Below, one piece after another: positions 22,337-33,900 of a stretch of 64,000 nucleotides of DNA. Source of the stretch: Azolla caroliniana (Eukaryota; Polypodiophyta). Made by a program: the position numbers and the translations under genes. How positions within the stretch are numbered: position 1 is the first letter of the stretch; every line of letters starts with the position of its first letter. Location of the stretch: the NCBI GenBank assembly GCA_043228905.1, contig JBHGNT010000018.1:13206001-13270000 (forward strand), in the 5' to 3' direction. Below the pieces are notes generated by a model. The model saw only the letters and a program-made list of their open reading frames with translations, was not told where the DNA came from and did no database searches.

Positions 22337-23000
22337 CTCTTGAGCACATACTTTGCCTACAATAGTGGTGGTTCTTCCTGGAAATACTCACCACCTTCCT
22401 CGATTCTCTACATAGCTTAGGAACTAATTCTAGTGCTTGGGCAAATGTCATATTCACTTTTTTCTCTTTCAAATAATTCAACAATGAATATGACTCTTGA
22501 TGCCTAATTGGTAATCCTAGATAGTTATTCTCCTTGTTTATTCTCGAGGTTTCTTTTCTTGCTTATTCCTAGGTTTTATTGTGTTCTCTGCTACACCTTT
22601 AATTTGATTATGAAACCTGATTTAGATCCTCAAACCTTCTTCTTGGTCCTCCATCTGAGCTCTCCTTCCTATTAAAACATCATATGACTCTCCATTTAAT
22701 GACATTCCCACGGGTTATAACTTATATCTATTGACTCCCTTACTTCATCATTCTTATTAACTCCCATTAAATTAATATTATGAGCATTTACTTGATTTTG
22801 TGGCCTCTGCTCTTATGCTCGGTGTAGAATCGGGGCAATACCTCCTTCTCGCGTGGGATGTCTGCAATTTGGTGAAATGCTCCCACGCTCAAAACAATTT
22901 TAACACTACAGAGACATTTTGTTTCCCAATACATAATGGCCTTCAGGTATTGGCCTCCACCAAAAAGTTTTGACCCAATCCGTCAGTCAAATATTGGGTC
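22337..23000 (-). pseudogene. Gypsy-like gag/protease remnant
   Basis: On the minus strand a broken zinc knuckle (C-x2-C, FERGSISPNC, with His replaced by Ser) is followed by PTREGG at about 22860-22930. Then comes a short segment, FAQALELVPKLCRESRK (about 22390-22440), of the type found between gag and protease in gypsy elements. Many stops and shifts are present. R1 interrupts it at 22336. The call rests on short motifs only. Confidence 0.4.
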
Positions 23001-23297
23001 AGGAAAAGGGTCACATGGAGATTTCCATGACAACTCCTTCATGGAAACCTCCACATTAGGGAGCCCGGAGGAGCATGAATGAATGCTTGATGAACAACAA
23101 AGAAGAAGAGAGATGGCTTATGAAGCATGAACCTAAACCAAATCCACATAAATTTTTCCTCAAACCTAAACCATCCACTATTGTCCTATCAATGAGACTT
23201 TGAAATGATGGTGGATATGCAATTTATCATAGTGTCTACATATGGTATGGGTGTTCCACCCCCATTGTTGTTTGATAGCTATGATCCACAACTAATT

Positions 23298-23690
23298 TGT
23301 TGGGAAAACTGGTCCCTCCGATGGGAGGAACACAAGTTGGAGAGAAGAGTAAGTCGAATGGGTCGTCAGCATCCCAATTCCCAATTCAGTCGAGGCCGAA
23401 AAAACGAATAATAATCGATTTGACTAGTTGAATCGGCCAAAGTCGACCCAAGGCTATATTTGTAAATAGTCATATATGAATATGAGTATAAATATATTTT
23501 GGGCAAGTGGTTAGGTATGATGAATTATTAGTGGCATTAGAGTGTAACTAGTGTGAGAAAGAGAGTGAGAGAGAGTTGAAACTCTGTAACCGTCAGTAGA
23601 CGAAGAAGAGCTTGAGTACCTGAATTAATTTTTCATTTTTCTATTCCGTTGAGTTCCCATGTCTCTTTAGAATTTTCTCATAGATTTGTT
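23298..23690 (+). repeat. Solo LTR related to copia family A, diverged
   Basis: It begins TGTTGGGAAAACTGGTCCC, like the family A LTRs, and carries the family signature GGCTATATTTGTAAATAG and a GGGCAA motif followed by a GA-rich tract at about 23555-23575. No internal copia sequence adjoins it. The right end is uncertain and no TSD was identified. Confidence 0.6.
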
Positions 23691-23699
23691 ATCAAACCT

Positions 23700-24224
23700 C
23701 AGCTGAAGTTTCCCAATCATAACTGCAATAAATTCCCCATTGTCCTAGGGGGCTCTGCAATGAATTTGTGAACAGATTGGGTATGTTGACATGTGTTCTA
23801 ATTGACACCATTTTGATCCCTCCCCGATGTCCTTGATAAATCCTCAAGACCAAGTTCATATGCAATAACATAGTCGTAACCACCTTTTAATGAGGCTTTT
23901 GGTGGTTTTAAAGGTTGAGACTCTTGCTCCTTTAATAACTTTGTCCAACTTTTTATCCTAAACCCATCATCTTGTACTCTGGTCTACATGTTAGAAAAGA
24001 TGAACAACCACCACAGGCTTGGTACCACAGCCATTATAACCCTGGAACCTCTTCTGATATCCTGGCTGGATCACTTCTTCGATACTCAAGAAATGTAAGA
24101 GGGAAGGGATAACTTTAAGAGGGACTCTTGATAGAGAAAACACTGATGTCCTTCGCCATGTTATGGTGCATAGAGGAGCATTTGCAAAATTTCTCATGAA
24201 CCTGTAAAGCATACAATGTCACCA
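23700..24224. other. 3' flank of the PPR gene
   Basis: No recognised gene. A minus-strand frame at 23991-24212 directly after the PPR stop resembles no PPR, E or DYW motif. The minus-strand sequence at about 23700-23900 is gypsy-like in style but not identifiable. Confidence 0.35.
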
Positions 24225-26390
24225 CTAAATATTGAGACATGCTTGAGCATCTCCCTGTCTCAGAAGCACACAATTGACAATCTGCTCTGCACAATTCAAG
24301 TTTCCTGTGTTCCTACAAGAACTTAAAATTGAATTCCAAACTGGATGATTAGGATATAATGGCATCTTCTCAATGATTGTTGATGCCTTGTCAAATTGTC
24401 CTGAATGACCAAGAAGATTAACCATCCAGGTCTGATGTTCGATACACGGAATAATGCCATATTCCTTGTTCATGGCCTCGAAGAATGTCTCACTCTGACT
24501 GAACAAACCCAGACGACTGCATGCATTGAAGACAACAATAAAGGTCACTGGATCAGGCTTTATTCCGTCACCTAGCATTCTGTCAAAAACAGTTAAAAGA
24601 TCTTCACATTCTCCAATCTGGGAATATCCTGAAATTAGTGAATTCCATAATGCAACATCTCGAACTGGAAGATTGCTGAACACAGACTTTGCCATGCCCA
24701 GATAACCACATTTGACATACATGTCGACCAACGTGCTGGCCATGACTATATCACCTTCTAAAAAACCCTTCCTTGCAATTTCATTATGGATCTCAAGGCC
24801 TTTTCTTATTGTTCCCATAATGGCACAAGCTTTCAAGCCGCAAATATATGTAAGATGATCTGGCAGAACACCTTGATCTTGCATTACTTCAAAATACTTC
24901 ATTGTTTCCTCTCCATGCCCCTTATCTGCATATCCAGCAATCAAAACATTCCACGAGACTACATCTCTCAATTGAAGCTTATCAAACACCTCTTGTGCTT
25001 TACTCATCACACCACATTTGGCATACATATCAACCAAGGTATTGCCAACAGTCAGATCTTTACCCAATAACCCTATCCTTTCAACCTCGGCATGTATTTT
25101 TTCACCTTTGTCTTTGTCTCTTAAACTGCTACAAGCCTTCAAACATGACACGAATGTGACAGAATTTGGGGAGATACCATTATGCTGCATGTGTTCAAAA
25201 TACTTGAGTGCTTCTTCACCGTGGCCATGGTCAGCACATCCTGTGATAATTGTGGTCCATAAAACAGCATCTCGTACAGGAAGGTTGTCAAACAATTCCT
25301 TTGCTTCCTCCAGAAACCCGCATTTCACATACATGTCAACTAAGGAACTCTGAAGAAAAAGGTTTCCTTGAAAAGGTTCAATTCCAGCGTGTATCTCTCT
25401 GCCCTTGATTACAGCCCCTATGCTGCCACATGCCTTCAAACCATAAAGAAATATGATGCTATCTTGTGAGATACCCTCAAGTTTCATCTGTTCAAAACAT
25501 TTGAGTGCTTTTTCACTATAGCCATGTTCAGAATATCCTGCAATTATTGCAGTCCATGAGACAATATCACGAGCACCAGGAAGCTCATCAAAGACTTGTT
25601 CAGCTATGGAAAACAGGGCACATTTGGCATACATATCAACTAAGGTACTTCCAATGATATATTCTACCAATAATCCCTTTCTCACCACTTCAGCATGTAT
25701 TTCTTGGCCCTTATCAACTTTTCCAAGATTTCCACAAGCCTTCAGACTCCAAACAAATGTGAAAGAGTCTGGAAGGGGGCCCACTACTTGCATTTCTTCA
25801 TAATAATCAAGTGCCTTTCCAGGCATTCCTTGTTCTACATATCCTGCAATCAAAGTGTTCCATGTGAACCTGTTCCGTACGGGAATTTTGCTAAACACAT
25901 CATGTGCTTTTGCAAGTGCCCCCCATTTCACATACATCTCCACCAAAGCACTGCCAACAAGATGGTTGTGTTGGAGAAAACCCATTCTTGCCATTTCTGC
26001 ATGTATTTCCTGGCCTTCATTCATGGGTCCAGAGTCACCACAAGCTTTCACGCAGCATACAAATGTAACAGCGTTAGGAGAGACACCTTTGAGACACATC
26101 TGTCTCAAACACCCAAGGGCTTCTTTTGCTTGCATATGCTCAACATAACCTGCAATGAGTGCTGTCCATGCAACAACGTTGGGAGCCCGAATCTTTGTAA
26201 ACACTTCATGAGCCCTAGAAAGCAAGCCACACTTGGCATACATATCAATCAAGGCGCTACTAATGAAAAGATTGGTTTCCAGAAGCCCAATTCGGGCAAC
26301 CTCTTCATGTATTTCACCACCTCTTTTTGCATCCTTCAGCTTGGCACAATCTTTCAGAGAAGCTACGAAAGCATAGCCAGGGCGAGACAT
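24225..26390 (-). CDS. Pentatricopeptide repeat (PPR) protein, PLS type, 721 residues
   Basis: A single uninterrupted frame without introns. The protein is almost wholly PPR motifs: six units of about 100 residues, each with a version of LVDMYAKCGxLxxAxxVF followed by RDVVSWxxLIAGYxEHG and a KACxxxGxxxxGxEIH block, i.e. P-L-S triplets. The C-terminus (PVWNSILSSCRNTGN) is the start of an E1 motif and ends after ACLNI, so E2 and DYW domains are absent. PLS proteins bind organellar RNA and usually act in editing (established knowledge); without a DYW domain this one would need a partner deaminase. The start is the first ATG after an in-frame stop (26390). The protein starts directly in a repeat, with no obvious transit peptide, so an upstream exon may be missing. 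It lies between the hAT ends and may be a moved copy. Confidence 0.93.
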   Translation of the reverse strand: MSRPGYAFVASLKDCAKLKDAKRGGEIHEEVARIGLLETNLFISSALIDMYAKCGLLSRAHEVFTKIRAPNVVAWTALIAGYVEHMQAKEALGCLRQMCLKGVSPNAVTFVCCVKACGDSGPMNEGQEIHAEMARMGFLQHNHLVGSALVEMYVKWGALAKAHDVFSKIPVRNRFTWNTLIAGYVEQGMPGKALDYYEEMQVVGPLPDSFTFVWSLKACGNLGKVDKGQEIHAEVVRKGLLVEYIIGSTLVDMYAKCALFSIAEQVFDELPGARDIVSWTAIIAGYSEHGYSEKALKCFEQMKLEGISQDSIIFLYGLKACGSIGAVIKGREIHAGIEPFQGNLFLQSSLVDMYVKCGFLEEAKELFDNLPVRDAVLWTTIITGCADHGHGEEALKYFEHMQHNGISPNSVTFVSCLKACSSLRDKDKGEKIHAEVERIGLLGKDLTVGNTLVDMYAKCGVMSKAQEVFDKLQLRDVVSWNVLIAGYADKGHGEETMKYFEVMQDQGVLPDHLTYICGLKACAIMGTIRKGLEIHNEIARKGFLEGDIVMASTLVDMYVKCGYLGMAKSVFSNLPVRDVALWNSLISGYSQIGECEDLLTVFDRMLGDGIKPDPVTFIVVFNACSRLGLFSQSETFFEAMNKEYGIIPCIEHQTWMVNLLGHSGQFDKASTIIEKMPLYPNHPVWNSILSSCRNTGNLNCAEQIVNCVLLRQGDAQACLNI

Positions 26391-26715
26391 ATTGAGCTTG
26401 ACATCAACGCTGTGGAAACATCATCTATGCATCCTAAATGGATGACATGAGAGATTCATGCTTGGCGGTAATAGTGCTAAAAAAACTGAAAAAAACGTGC
26501 TTTTGGGTGGGAACGACTGATCCAATAGGATAATGAAGACTTTTCTTTTGTAAAAAAAACATCAAATTAAAGTAAGAAAAGAAAAACGGTCTTCTTCTAG
26601 TTTTTTTTATCTTATCGGCTTAACTTAATATGGCGCAAAAGGAGGGATTACAGATACATAGTCCATAACAACTTTCCGCCACAAAGGAAAAGGCCAATCA
26701 AGGAGGTTGGATTTC

Positions 26716-26945
26716 ATGGCGTAAAAAACGCCCCTCAAATACAAGTTTCTTCTGTGCGGTGAATTGACCTTCTTCTTCTTCTTCTTCTTCTCTGTCTCTG
26801 TCTTTCATCGCGCCGCCTTTCTTCCACGCAGATATGGAATGCAGAAAACGCCGCTCAAAAACAAGTTCCTTCGGGCCGGTAAATTGACCTTCTTCTTCTT
26901 CTTCTTCTTCTTCTTCTTCTCTGTCTCTCTCCTTCATCGCGCCAA
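26716..26945 (+). repeat. Imperfect tandem duplication with TTC microsatellites upstream of the PPR gene
   Basis: Two units of about 115 bp share AAAACGCC, CTCAAA, ACAAGTT and ATTGACC, then (TTC)n and CTCTGTCTCT, then TTCATCGCGCC. The TTC runs lie at about 26769-26791 and 26889-26920. The location 300-550 bp upstream of the PPR start means it could lie in that gene's 5' region. Poly-Glu frames on the other strand are artefacts of the TTC runs. Confidence 0.8.
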
Positions 26946-26982
26946 TCTTCTTCCATTCTTCTTACATAATAATATATATATA

Positions 26983-27258
26983 CATAGTATGAAGTTTGAA
27001 CCATACTTACCATACGCACATTCGCATTCGAGAATGATCAATCGTTCAAGTACATATAGTAAACACCCTCGAAGTATGGTAAATACCATACTTTTGTATT
27101 CATTATCTATTATAAGGTAATTTTTACCTTAACTTTTGTAAGAAAGTTATGGTAAAAAGTATAAAAAACATAAGAATGTTTGGAGAACATACGCATTCGT
27201 TTACATTCGTATGAAACAGAATATATTGCCAATGCATTCGAGTATATTACGTACTATG
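26983..27258. mobile_element. MITE, copy 2 (short relative of 1921-2665)
   Basis: It begins CATAGTATG and ends CGTACTATG, 276 bp. It shares ACCATAC, GTAAACACCCTC, ATGGTAAATACCATACTTT and CATTCGCATTCG-type blocks with copy 1, in the same order. Most of the AT-rich interior of copy 1 is absent. The flanks are TA-rich (TATATATA and TAGTAATA) and a TSD cannot be decided. Confidence 0.7.
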
Positions 27259-27749
27259 TAGTAATATATATGTGCTTACTATTTATTCAAGTTTATTGAT
27301 ACATAGACCAATTTGTGTGGGACATACTGGACACGCCAAGGAGATGCTTAACCCTCATGTTTCTAAAGAAGTACTTTAGGAAACCGTTATCCATTTTAAA
27401 GTGGCACCTAATTTGCTCATGAAATCATGCTACAATTGCCCTATACTCTAATTATATTTGGATCTCTATGGTTCTTTTCCAAAGCTCATTCCTTGGTACA
27501 ATTTTGAATACTTTTTCTCGGAGTCTACAAAACAACAACAAAGTGTTTTCCATTGAAATCAAGCTTCTTCCATAATTCTTCTTCTTTTAAAAAAGAAAGA
27601 AAGAAAGATACACGTTAGTATATTACTTGAGAAATGTACATAGAGAAACCAAAAAGAGACATTTCATCTCACTTCTATTGTGATACAAAGGTTAGTACCA
27701 ACATCTGATCAAACTGATGATATTATATAAGAAACAAGTGGAGCAATAA
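27259..27749. other. No feature recognised
   Basis: AT-rich sequence with a short GAAA repeat at about 27592-27606. No coding potential is visible. Confidence 0.5.
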
Positions 27750-28480
27750 CTATGAGCTATGCAACAAAAAAGGTGTGGCATAATTCCACCTCAGACCAGA
27801 AGTTGTATCTGAAAATAAGTGAAGCCCTTGCCATCGTTTCGTAAAGGCCACTTGACGTTGCCATAGAACATCCGTTGAACCTTGTAGATCATCATATTGA
27901 CCATGTAGTGTATGGACAATTATCAACCAAAATTCAATAAGCATGGTGCGGAGATGTATGTGAGCATTATTAAAAACATCATCACATCTTGCTTTCCATA
28001 TTATCCAAAGAGCCAATGATGTAATAGTACGCCAAATAACCATATTTTCAATTTTAAACTATCGAATAAAAGATGGAAATGAAGTGAGATAGAGGTGTCC
28101 ATGGGAAATTTGAAAGACATGAGAAGCATAACATCTCCATGAAGGATACCCCATAATATTGCACCCCACGAGAAAATAGAACGAGAATAATGTTGTCTCA
28201 GCAATAAAAACAACTTACTCCAAAATTGCTTGATCCTCGGACATAACCAAAACACATGCAAAATAGATTCCATGGATGCACCACAATGCATTCCACAAGC
28301 ATATTGCTGATTTTGCCTCAAACAATCACCAATAGGAAGAGCATAATGCATCAACAACCAACGAAAACAAATAACTTTTTTTCAGCAATTGCATACTCCA
28401 CAACCATTTCCAAAATTTTGTAAGTTGCAATGCATGAACATTATTTGCAGTCCAATGCTTCATGGTAGCAAGACATTTAT
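27750..28480 (-). pseudogene. LINE-type remnant with a zf-RVT domain
   Basis: On the minus strand a zinc-binding RT-associated domain can be read: VICFRWLLMHYALPIGDCL, then a Cys-x3-Cys-Gly segment and HVFWLCPRIKQFW (about 28210-28370). It is followed by LWIIWKARCDDVFNN (about 27990-28030). This order is typical of the 3' part of plant L1-like LINEs and of genes derived from them. The frame is shifted at about 28020 and no upstream RT core was found. A host gene with the same domain is possible but less likely. Confidence 0.55.
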
Positions 28481-28613
28481 ACTTTGATTGCAACAACAAA
28501 TTTCTACCTAGCTTAATTGAATATTGGAAAACTCTAAATGTTTACCATTTCCACTAGCACTCAACTTTTTCCATTGATAATCAGCCAGATCCTAGTCCAA
28601 ATTGTAAAGAGGT

Positions 28614-28727
28614 TGTGAAAGTAAACGTGCGGAAGCGTTCGACAAATCAACTCAGTCGGATAGCAACAGAAGATGAGAAGGAAAAAACTTAACACATACA
28701 CACACATAGAGTACGAGTACGCAGGAG

Positions 28728-28803
<76 letters not shown>

Positions 28804-29083
28804 ACATAAACTCTATTAAAAAATAACACTTTGTAACTTTGTGTACATAGAATGTGCTCAAAGAGCACTTTTATACAAGGGTACTTCAATGCGCATACGA
28901 GCGTCTGTCACTGACTCCCAAAAATATGCCTACGTATTAGGTTGGATCCGTAGGTCTCTAACGGCCTACCGGTTTCAATCCGATCCGGCTCCTAGTTCCG
29001 GATATCATCCGGACACCGATCTAGTTCTCCGTTCCGGATACCGATCCGCCGATCCAGATTTGGTTGAGCTTGCTCGCTCAACA
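28614..29083 (-). repeat. 3' LTR of B2
   Basis: On the minus strand it starts TGTTGAGCGAGCAAGCTC after the polypurine tract GAGCTTGAGGGGGAG and ends GTTTACTTTCACA. It holds a long GA microsatellite at about 28732-28800 (roughly 34 units), the longest in the window. Confidence 0.85.
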
Positions 29084-30273
29084 CTCCCCCTCAAGCTCAA
29101 CTTGAGTTCGGATCGTGGTGTCAGTTTCTATAGTAGCCGGTCCTTCCATCCGGCTCCTTCTAGCATTGTTCCGCCTTGCTCGTGCTCCTCGTCCGGTCCA
29201 GTTTTGCTTCCTGCGATCCTTCTGGTTCCACGCACCTCGACCTCCTCGGTCGGCTTTTCTGCTCAGTAGGCCCATCTCAGCTCCTTTGCTGCTATGACTT
29301 CGGCGCTTGTCGACCCATTGGTTCCTCCGTTTCGGTGTCGACTTCCGCTACCTTCTCGTCCGCTTGGCCTTTAGTTGATCCGGCTCTTCCGAATCCAACT
29401 GTTGAACCGAATTGGCTTCCTCCGATTCATTCCAGCTCTTGTCCGAGTTGGTAGTCTCCAACTCGTCTTCCGTTTTTAGGCCCTTCACCACATCGGACCA
29501 CGTTCAAGTCTTGGCCTTCTTCTGGTCGACTCTATCCTTCTTGACTCAGCTGCCATTGCCGCTTGCTCCGACTTGTTTGGATGAGCCAACTCCTTCGGTC
29601 GGCTCGGCTTTCTTTATCTGCCCATCTCTCCCCTTGGTTCTTCCTTCCTTTCTAGTTCCTTGTCCGGTGCCATCTGTTTCCGTTCTTGTTCTCCCCCTCA
29701 AGTGCGGCACATTGAGATGTTGAATGCCGAGCATGTCTGAAAAATGTTGCAACTTGTCCGATCCGAGTGGCTTGGTGAAGATGTCGGCAACCTACCGATC
29801 CGTGTGAACATACCGACGTTCAACTTCACCGCTCAGGATCCGCTCACGAACAAAGTGATAATGCATTTCTATGTGCTTTGTCCAAGCATGGAATACAGGG
29901 TTCTTGGCGAGTTGTATGTTGCTTACGTTGTCATAGTAGATCAGGATTGGGGTCGGCACCTCGATCCGGAGGTCACGCAACAGTCGCCGAAGCTAGATGG
30001 CTTCACAAGTGGCAATTGTAGCGCCCCGGTATTCAGCCTCAATGCTCGATAGAGCCACTGTTGGCTGCTTTTTGTTGCTCCACACAATAGCCGCGCTACC
30101 AAGAGAAAACATTTAACCGGATGTGGATCGGCGGTCCGATGCATCACTAGCCTAGTCAACATCTGTTTATCTGACTAGCTCTTCAGCTATATTGTGTCGG
30201 TATAAGAATCCTCGGTCCTGCTCACGTATCGTAACAGTCGATGCGCGCACTGAAGGTGCTCCATAGTTGGATT
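29084..30273 (-). pseudogene. B2 copia RNase H and C-terminal extension
   Basis: The RNase H part (about 29760-30273) includes YYDNVSNIQLAKNPVF and TKHIEMHYHFVRERI. Instead of ending soon after RNase H, the same frame continues for about 225 codons to the 3' LTR, broken only by three stops (near 29544, 29496 and 29335). This extension is charged and low-complexity, rich in Lys, Arg, Glu, Gly and Thr. It ends QVELEGEC with a stop provided by the first bases of the LTR. The same ending occurs in B-outer and in the plus-strand B piece. Its function is unknown. Confidence 0.7.
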
Positions 30274-30920
30274 TGTTGGGATTTCGGTCCCTCCGGATGG
30301 GATGTCCGGAGATGAATGACGGCAAGCCCGGTTGCGGTTACGGAACCGGATGATGAAGACCCCGGTTACGGAACCGGATGATGAAGACCCCGGTTACGGA
30401 GCCGGATGATGAAGACCCCGGTTACGGAACCGGATGATGAAGACCCCGGTTACGGAACCGGATGATGAATGTACCCGGAGAGAGATCCGGATGCGGAGAC
30501 ATATTTGTGAATATGTTTGCCAAGAGCCCTTGAGGCTATATTTGTAAATAGCCCGAAAGTCATATGTGTATAAATATGACTTAGGGCAAACAGTTTTATG
30601 TCGTTGCTCATTTTTCATGAGAAGTGAGAGCAGCCGAGAGAGAGAGTGAGAGACGAAGAGGTCGTTGCCTCTGTGTAATACCGCCGCCTGTGGCGAGGAC
30701 AGCGAGCTCAAGGTTGTTGCCTTGTAGCCTCACCATTGTACATCTCTGTGTATAGTGATAGTTGGAGTTAGAGGACTCCCGTGGTTTTTTCCCATTTAGG
30801 GTTTTCCACGTAAACATCCTGTGTGCTCTTCTCTCTGTTGTTCTTCGTGCATTCTTGTATTTCCCGTTTTCTGCGAATCGATCCTGTTCCTCGGTTGTGG
30901 CCGAGCACGGAATTGCAACA
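30274..30920 (+). repeat. 5' LTR of A1, with 28-bp minisatellite
   Basis: Starts TGTTGGGATTTCGGTCCC and ends AATTGCAACA. The 28-bp units, each containing GGTTACGGAACCGGATGATG, lie at about 30335-30475. A TATA-like GTATAAATATGAC is at about 30567. Confidence 0.95.
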
Positions 30921-30922
30921 AA

Positions 30923-30936
30923 TTGGTATCAGAGCG
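30923..30936 (+). promoter_or_regulatory. Primer-binding site of A1
   Basis: TTGGTATCAGAGCG follows the LTR after two bases. It is complementary to the 3' end of initiator-Met tRNA, the usual primer of plant copia elements. Confidence 0.9.
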
Positions 30937-30951
30937 ACGGTAACACAGAAA

Positions 30952-33900
30952 ATGGAAGGCGCCGGTAGTGGGCCTCCGGGCATGATGGTGCTGAATGCGC
31001 AGAATTACGCCGACTGGAAGATCAAGATGGAGGATCTTCTGATTGTTCGGGACCTGTACGAACCGATTGACAGGTCGGAAATACCGAAGGGGGTACTTGA
31101 GTCGGAGTGGAAGCTCCTGAACCGGAAAGCCGTAGCGACGATCCGACAATATGTCGATGTAAGCGTTCTACAGCATGTGGCGAACGACACCAACGCATAT
31201 GAGATGTGGCGGAAGCTGTCGGGCCTCTATGAGAGGAAGAATGCGTTGAACCGGACCTCCCTGATGAGGAAGATAGTGAACCTCAAGTACCGGGACGACG
31301 AGAGTATGGTGGAACACGTAAGCACGTTCATGGGATTCGTGAACCAGCTTGCGGCGATCAAGTTCCCGTTGGAGGATGCAATGCAAGCCATCATCCTGAT
31401 GTGTACATTGCCGGACAGCTGGGAGAACTTGGTGGTGACTCTCAGCACCTCCTGCACCGAAGATAACTTGTCTCTACAAACGGTAAAGACAAGTATTTTG
31501 AACGAAGAAGCGCGTCGGAGAGATAAAGAACCGGTCTCCGACTCGAAGGTGCTGCTTACCGAATCGGAACGGGGAAGACAGTGGAACCGGAGTCCGCAAA
31601 GACGGGAGAAGTTGGGGACCCGGTCGCAGTCAAGAGGAAGGCCAACATGCTTCCACTGTGGGAAGCCGGGGCACTTCCGGAAGAATTGTCGGCATTACCG
31701 AAAGGACAACGGAGCCGACGACACCGATTCGAAGAAGTCACCGGAGAGAAACGGTGCATACCGGGGAGCCACGGACCGGAGAGGTCCGGATCGGCGAGGG
31801 CAGGACCGGAAAGGAACAACGGCACTCGCGGCAAGTGAGGAAGAAATCATGCTCATCACCGAAGAATGTGAACTAAACGTAGCCGGCGATGAGACGACCT
31901 GGGTGGTCGATTCCGGAGCATCGTTCCACCTGACCCCGGAGAGAAGATACTTCTCATCCTACACAGCCGGTGAGCATGGCTGTGTTCGGATGGGGAATGA
32001 AGGTACGTGCCGGATTGCCGGCATAGGAGACGTGTGGTTGACAACCCCGACCGGATGCAAAATGCTGCTGAAGGATGTTCGACACGTTCCGGAGGTTCGA
32101 TTGAACCTGATTTCGGCCGGGAGGCTAGACGATGAAGGCTACACGGGTAGCATCCGGAACGGTGTCATGAAGTTCAGCAAAGGGAGCCTGATAGTGGCTC
32201 GGGCCCGGAAGGTCAACACCCTGTACCTGATGAATTCCCGGCTCTGTCCGGAGGAGCTGAACGTGGCAGCCGACACTGCCGGTGAGCTGTGGCACAAGAG
32301 ACTGTGCCACATGAGTGAGAAGGGGATGAAGAGGCTTGCAGAAGACAACCTTATTCCAGTGAAGCATGTGCACCTGGAGAAGTGCACCGACTGCCTGGCC
32401 GGTAAGCAAAACCGGACCTCCTTCCACTCAAGGCCACCGATGAGACGTAGCGCACCATTGGAGCTGGTGCACACTGATGTGTGTCAGGTAGAAACGAAGT
32501 CACATGGCGGAGCCCAGTACTTTGTGACATTCATTGATGACCACAGCCGGAAGCTGTGGACGGCACCGTTGAAGACAAAGGACCAAGTGTTGTCCGTCTT
32601 CAAAGAACTCCACGCGAGAGTGGAAAGGGAATCCGGCAAGAAGCTGAAAGCGATACGAGCGGATAACGGAGGGGAATACCGGGGGCAGTTCCAGGAGTAC
32701 TGTCGCTCGAAGGGAATCCGGCTCGAGTTTACTGTGCCGAAGACGCCGGAACTGAACGGGCTGGCCGAGAGGATGAACCGGACCATAATGGAGAGGGTCC
32801 GGAGTATGCTGGCGCATGCGAAATTACCCAAGGGGTTTTGGGCTGAGGCGATGTCGACGGCGACATACGTGATAAACAGATCACCCTCAGTACCTTTGGA
32901 CGGAGACACGCCGCAGAGAGTGTGGACCGGTAGGGAAGTATCCTACCGGCATCTGAAGGTGTTCGGGTGTCTCGCATACGTGCATGTGGCAAAGGACCGG
33001 AGAGGAAAGCTAGATCCAAAGACCCGGCCATGCATATTCCTCGGTTACGGTGACGACGAGTTCGGCTACCGAGTATGGGACCCGGTCGACAAGAAGATAT
33101 TCAGGAGTCGAGACATCATCTTCATGGAGGACAAGACACTCGCCGACTGGGAGTCGGAGAAGAAGATGAAGAGCTCAAAGTCGACCGGTGAGGATCAACT
33201 CTACGAGGAGCAGTCCCGACCGGCAAGGGACCGGTTAGCACTCGAGGATCCGGCCGAAGACGGTGAAGAAACAGAACCGGCCGAAGAAGATGAAAATGAT
33301 ACCGGAACCGGCCCCGATCCCGAAATGGATTCCGATGAAGAAGAAGAATCGGAAGAACCGGTTACCGAAGCTCCCGAACAGAGATATCCTCTAAGAGAGA
33401 GAAGGGCCCCCCGGAGATTTCCGGAACCAGAGCACGTGCTGCTAACAGACGAGGGGGAGCCGGAAAGTTTTGAAGAAGCAAAACATGACACCCAGAGCCG
33501 CAGGTGGTTGAGTGCCATGCAGGACGAGATGGATTCCCTGCATGAGAATCACACATATGAACTTGTGGAGTTGCCGAAAGGAAAGCGGGCACTTCGAAAC
33601 AAGTGGGTGTTCAAGCTGAAACCGGGAGATGCCGGAAACCCCCCGAGATACAAAGCCAGGATCGTGGTGAAGGGGTTTCAGCAAAAGAAGGGCGTCGACT
33701 TCGACGAGATATTTGCCCCGGTAGTGAAGATGACCTCCATCCGGACGGTGCTGAGCATAGCAGCAAGCATGGACCTCGAGGTAGAACAGATGGACGTGAA
33801 GACGGCATTCCTTCACGGTGACCTCGAAGAAGAGATCTACATGCAGCAACCGGAAGGATTCGAGAAGAAAGGGAAGGAGCACCTGGTATGCCGGTTGAAG

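Noticed and set aside
24786-26450. Plus-strand open frames opposite the PPR gene, up to 251 codons
   Set aside because: They are antisense shadows of a repetitive coding sequence and have no recognisable domain.
26698-26937. Poly-glutamate open frame on the minus strand
   Set aside because: It is the translation of two TTC microsatellites in a tandem duplication; there is no conserved protein signal.
28731-28861. Serine/leucine-rich frames on the minus strand
   Set aside because: They are translations of the long GA microsatellite in the B2 LTR.
30823-30951. Upstream extension of the A1 gag-pol frame to an ATG at 30823
   Set aside because: This ATG lies inside the 5' LTR, upstream of the primer site; the start at 30952 follows the primer site and matches the related gag proteins.
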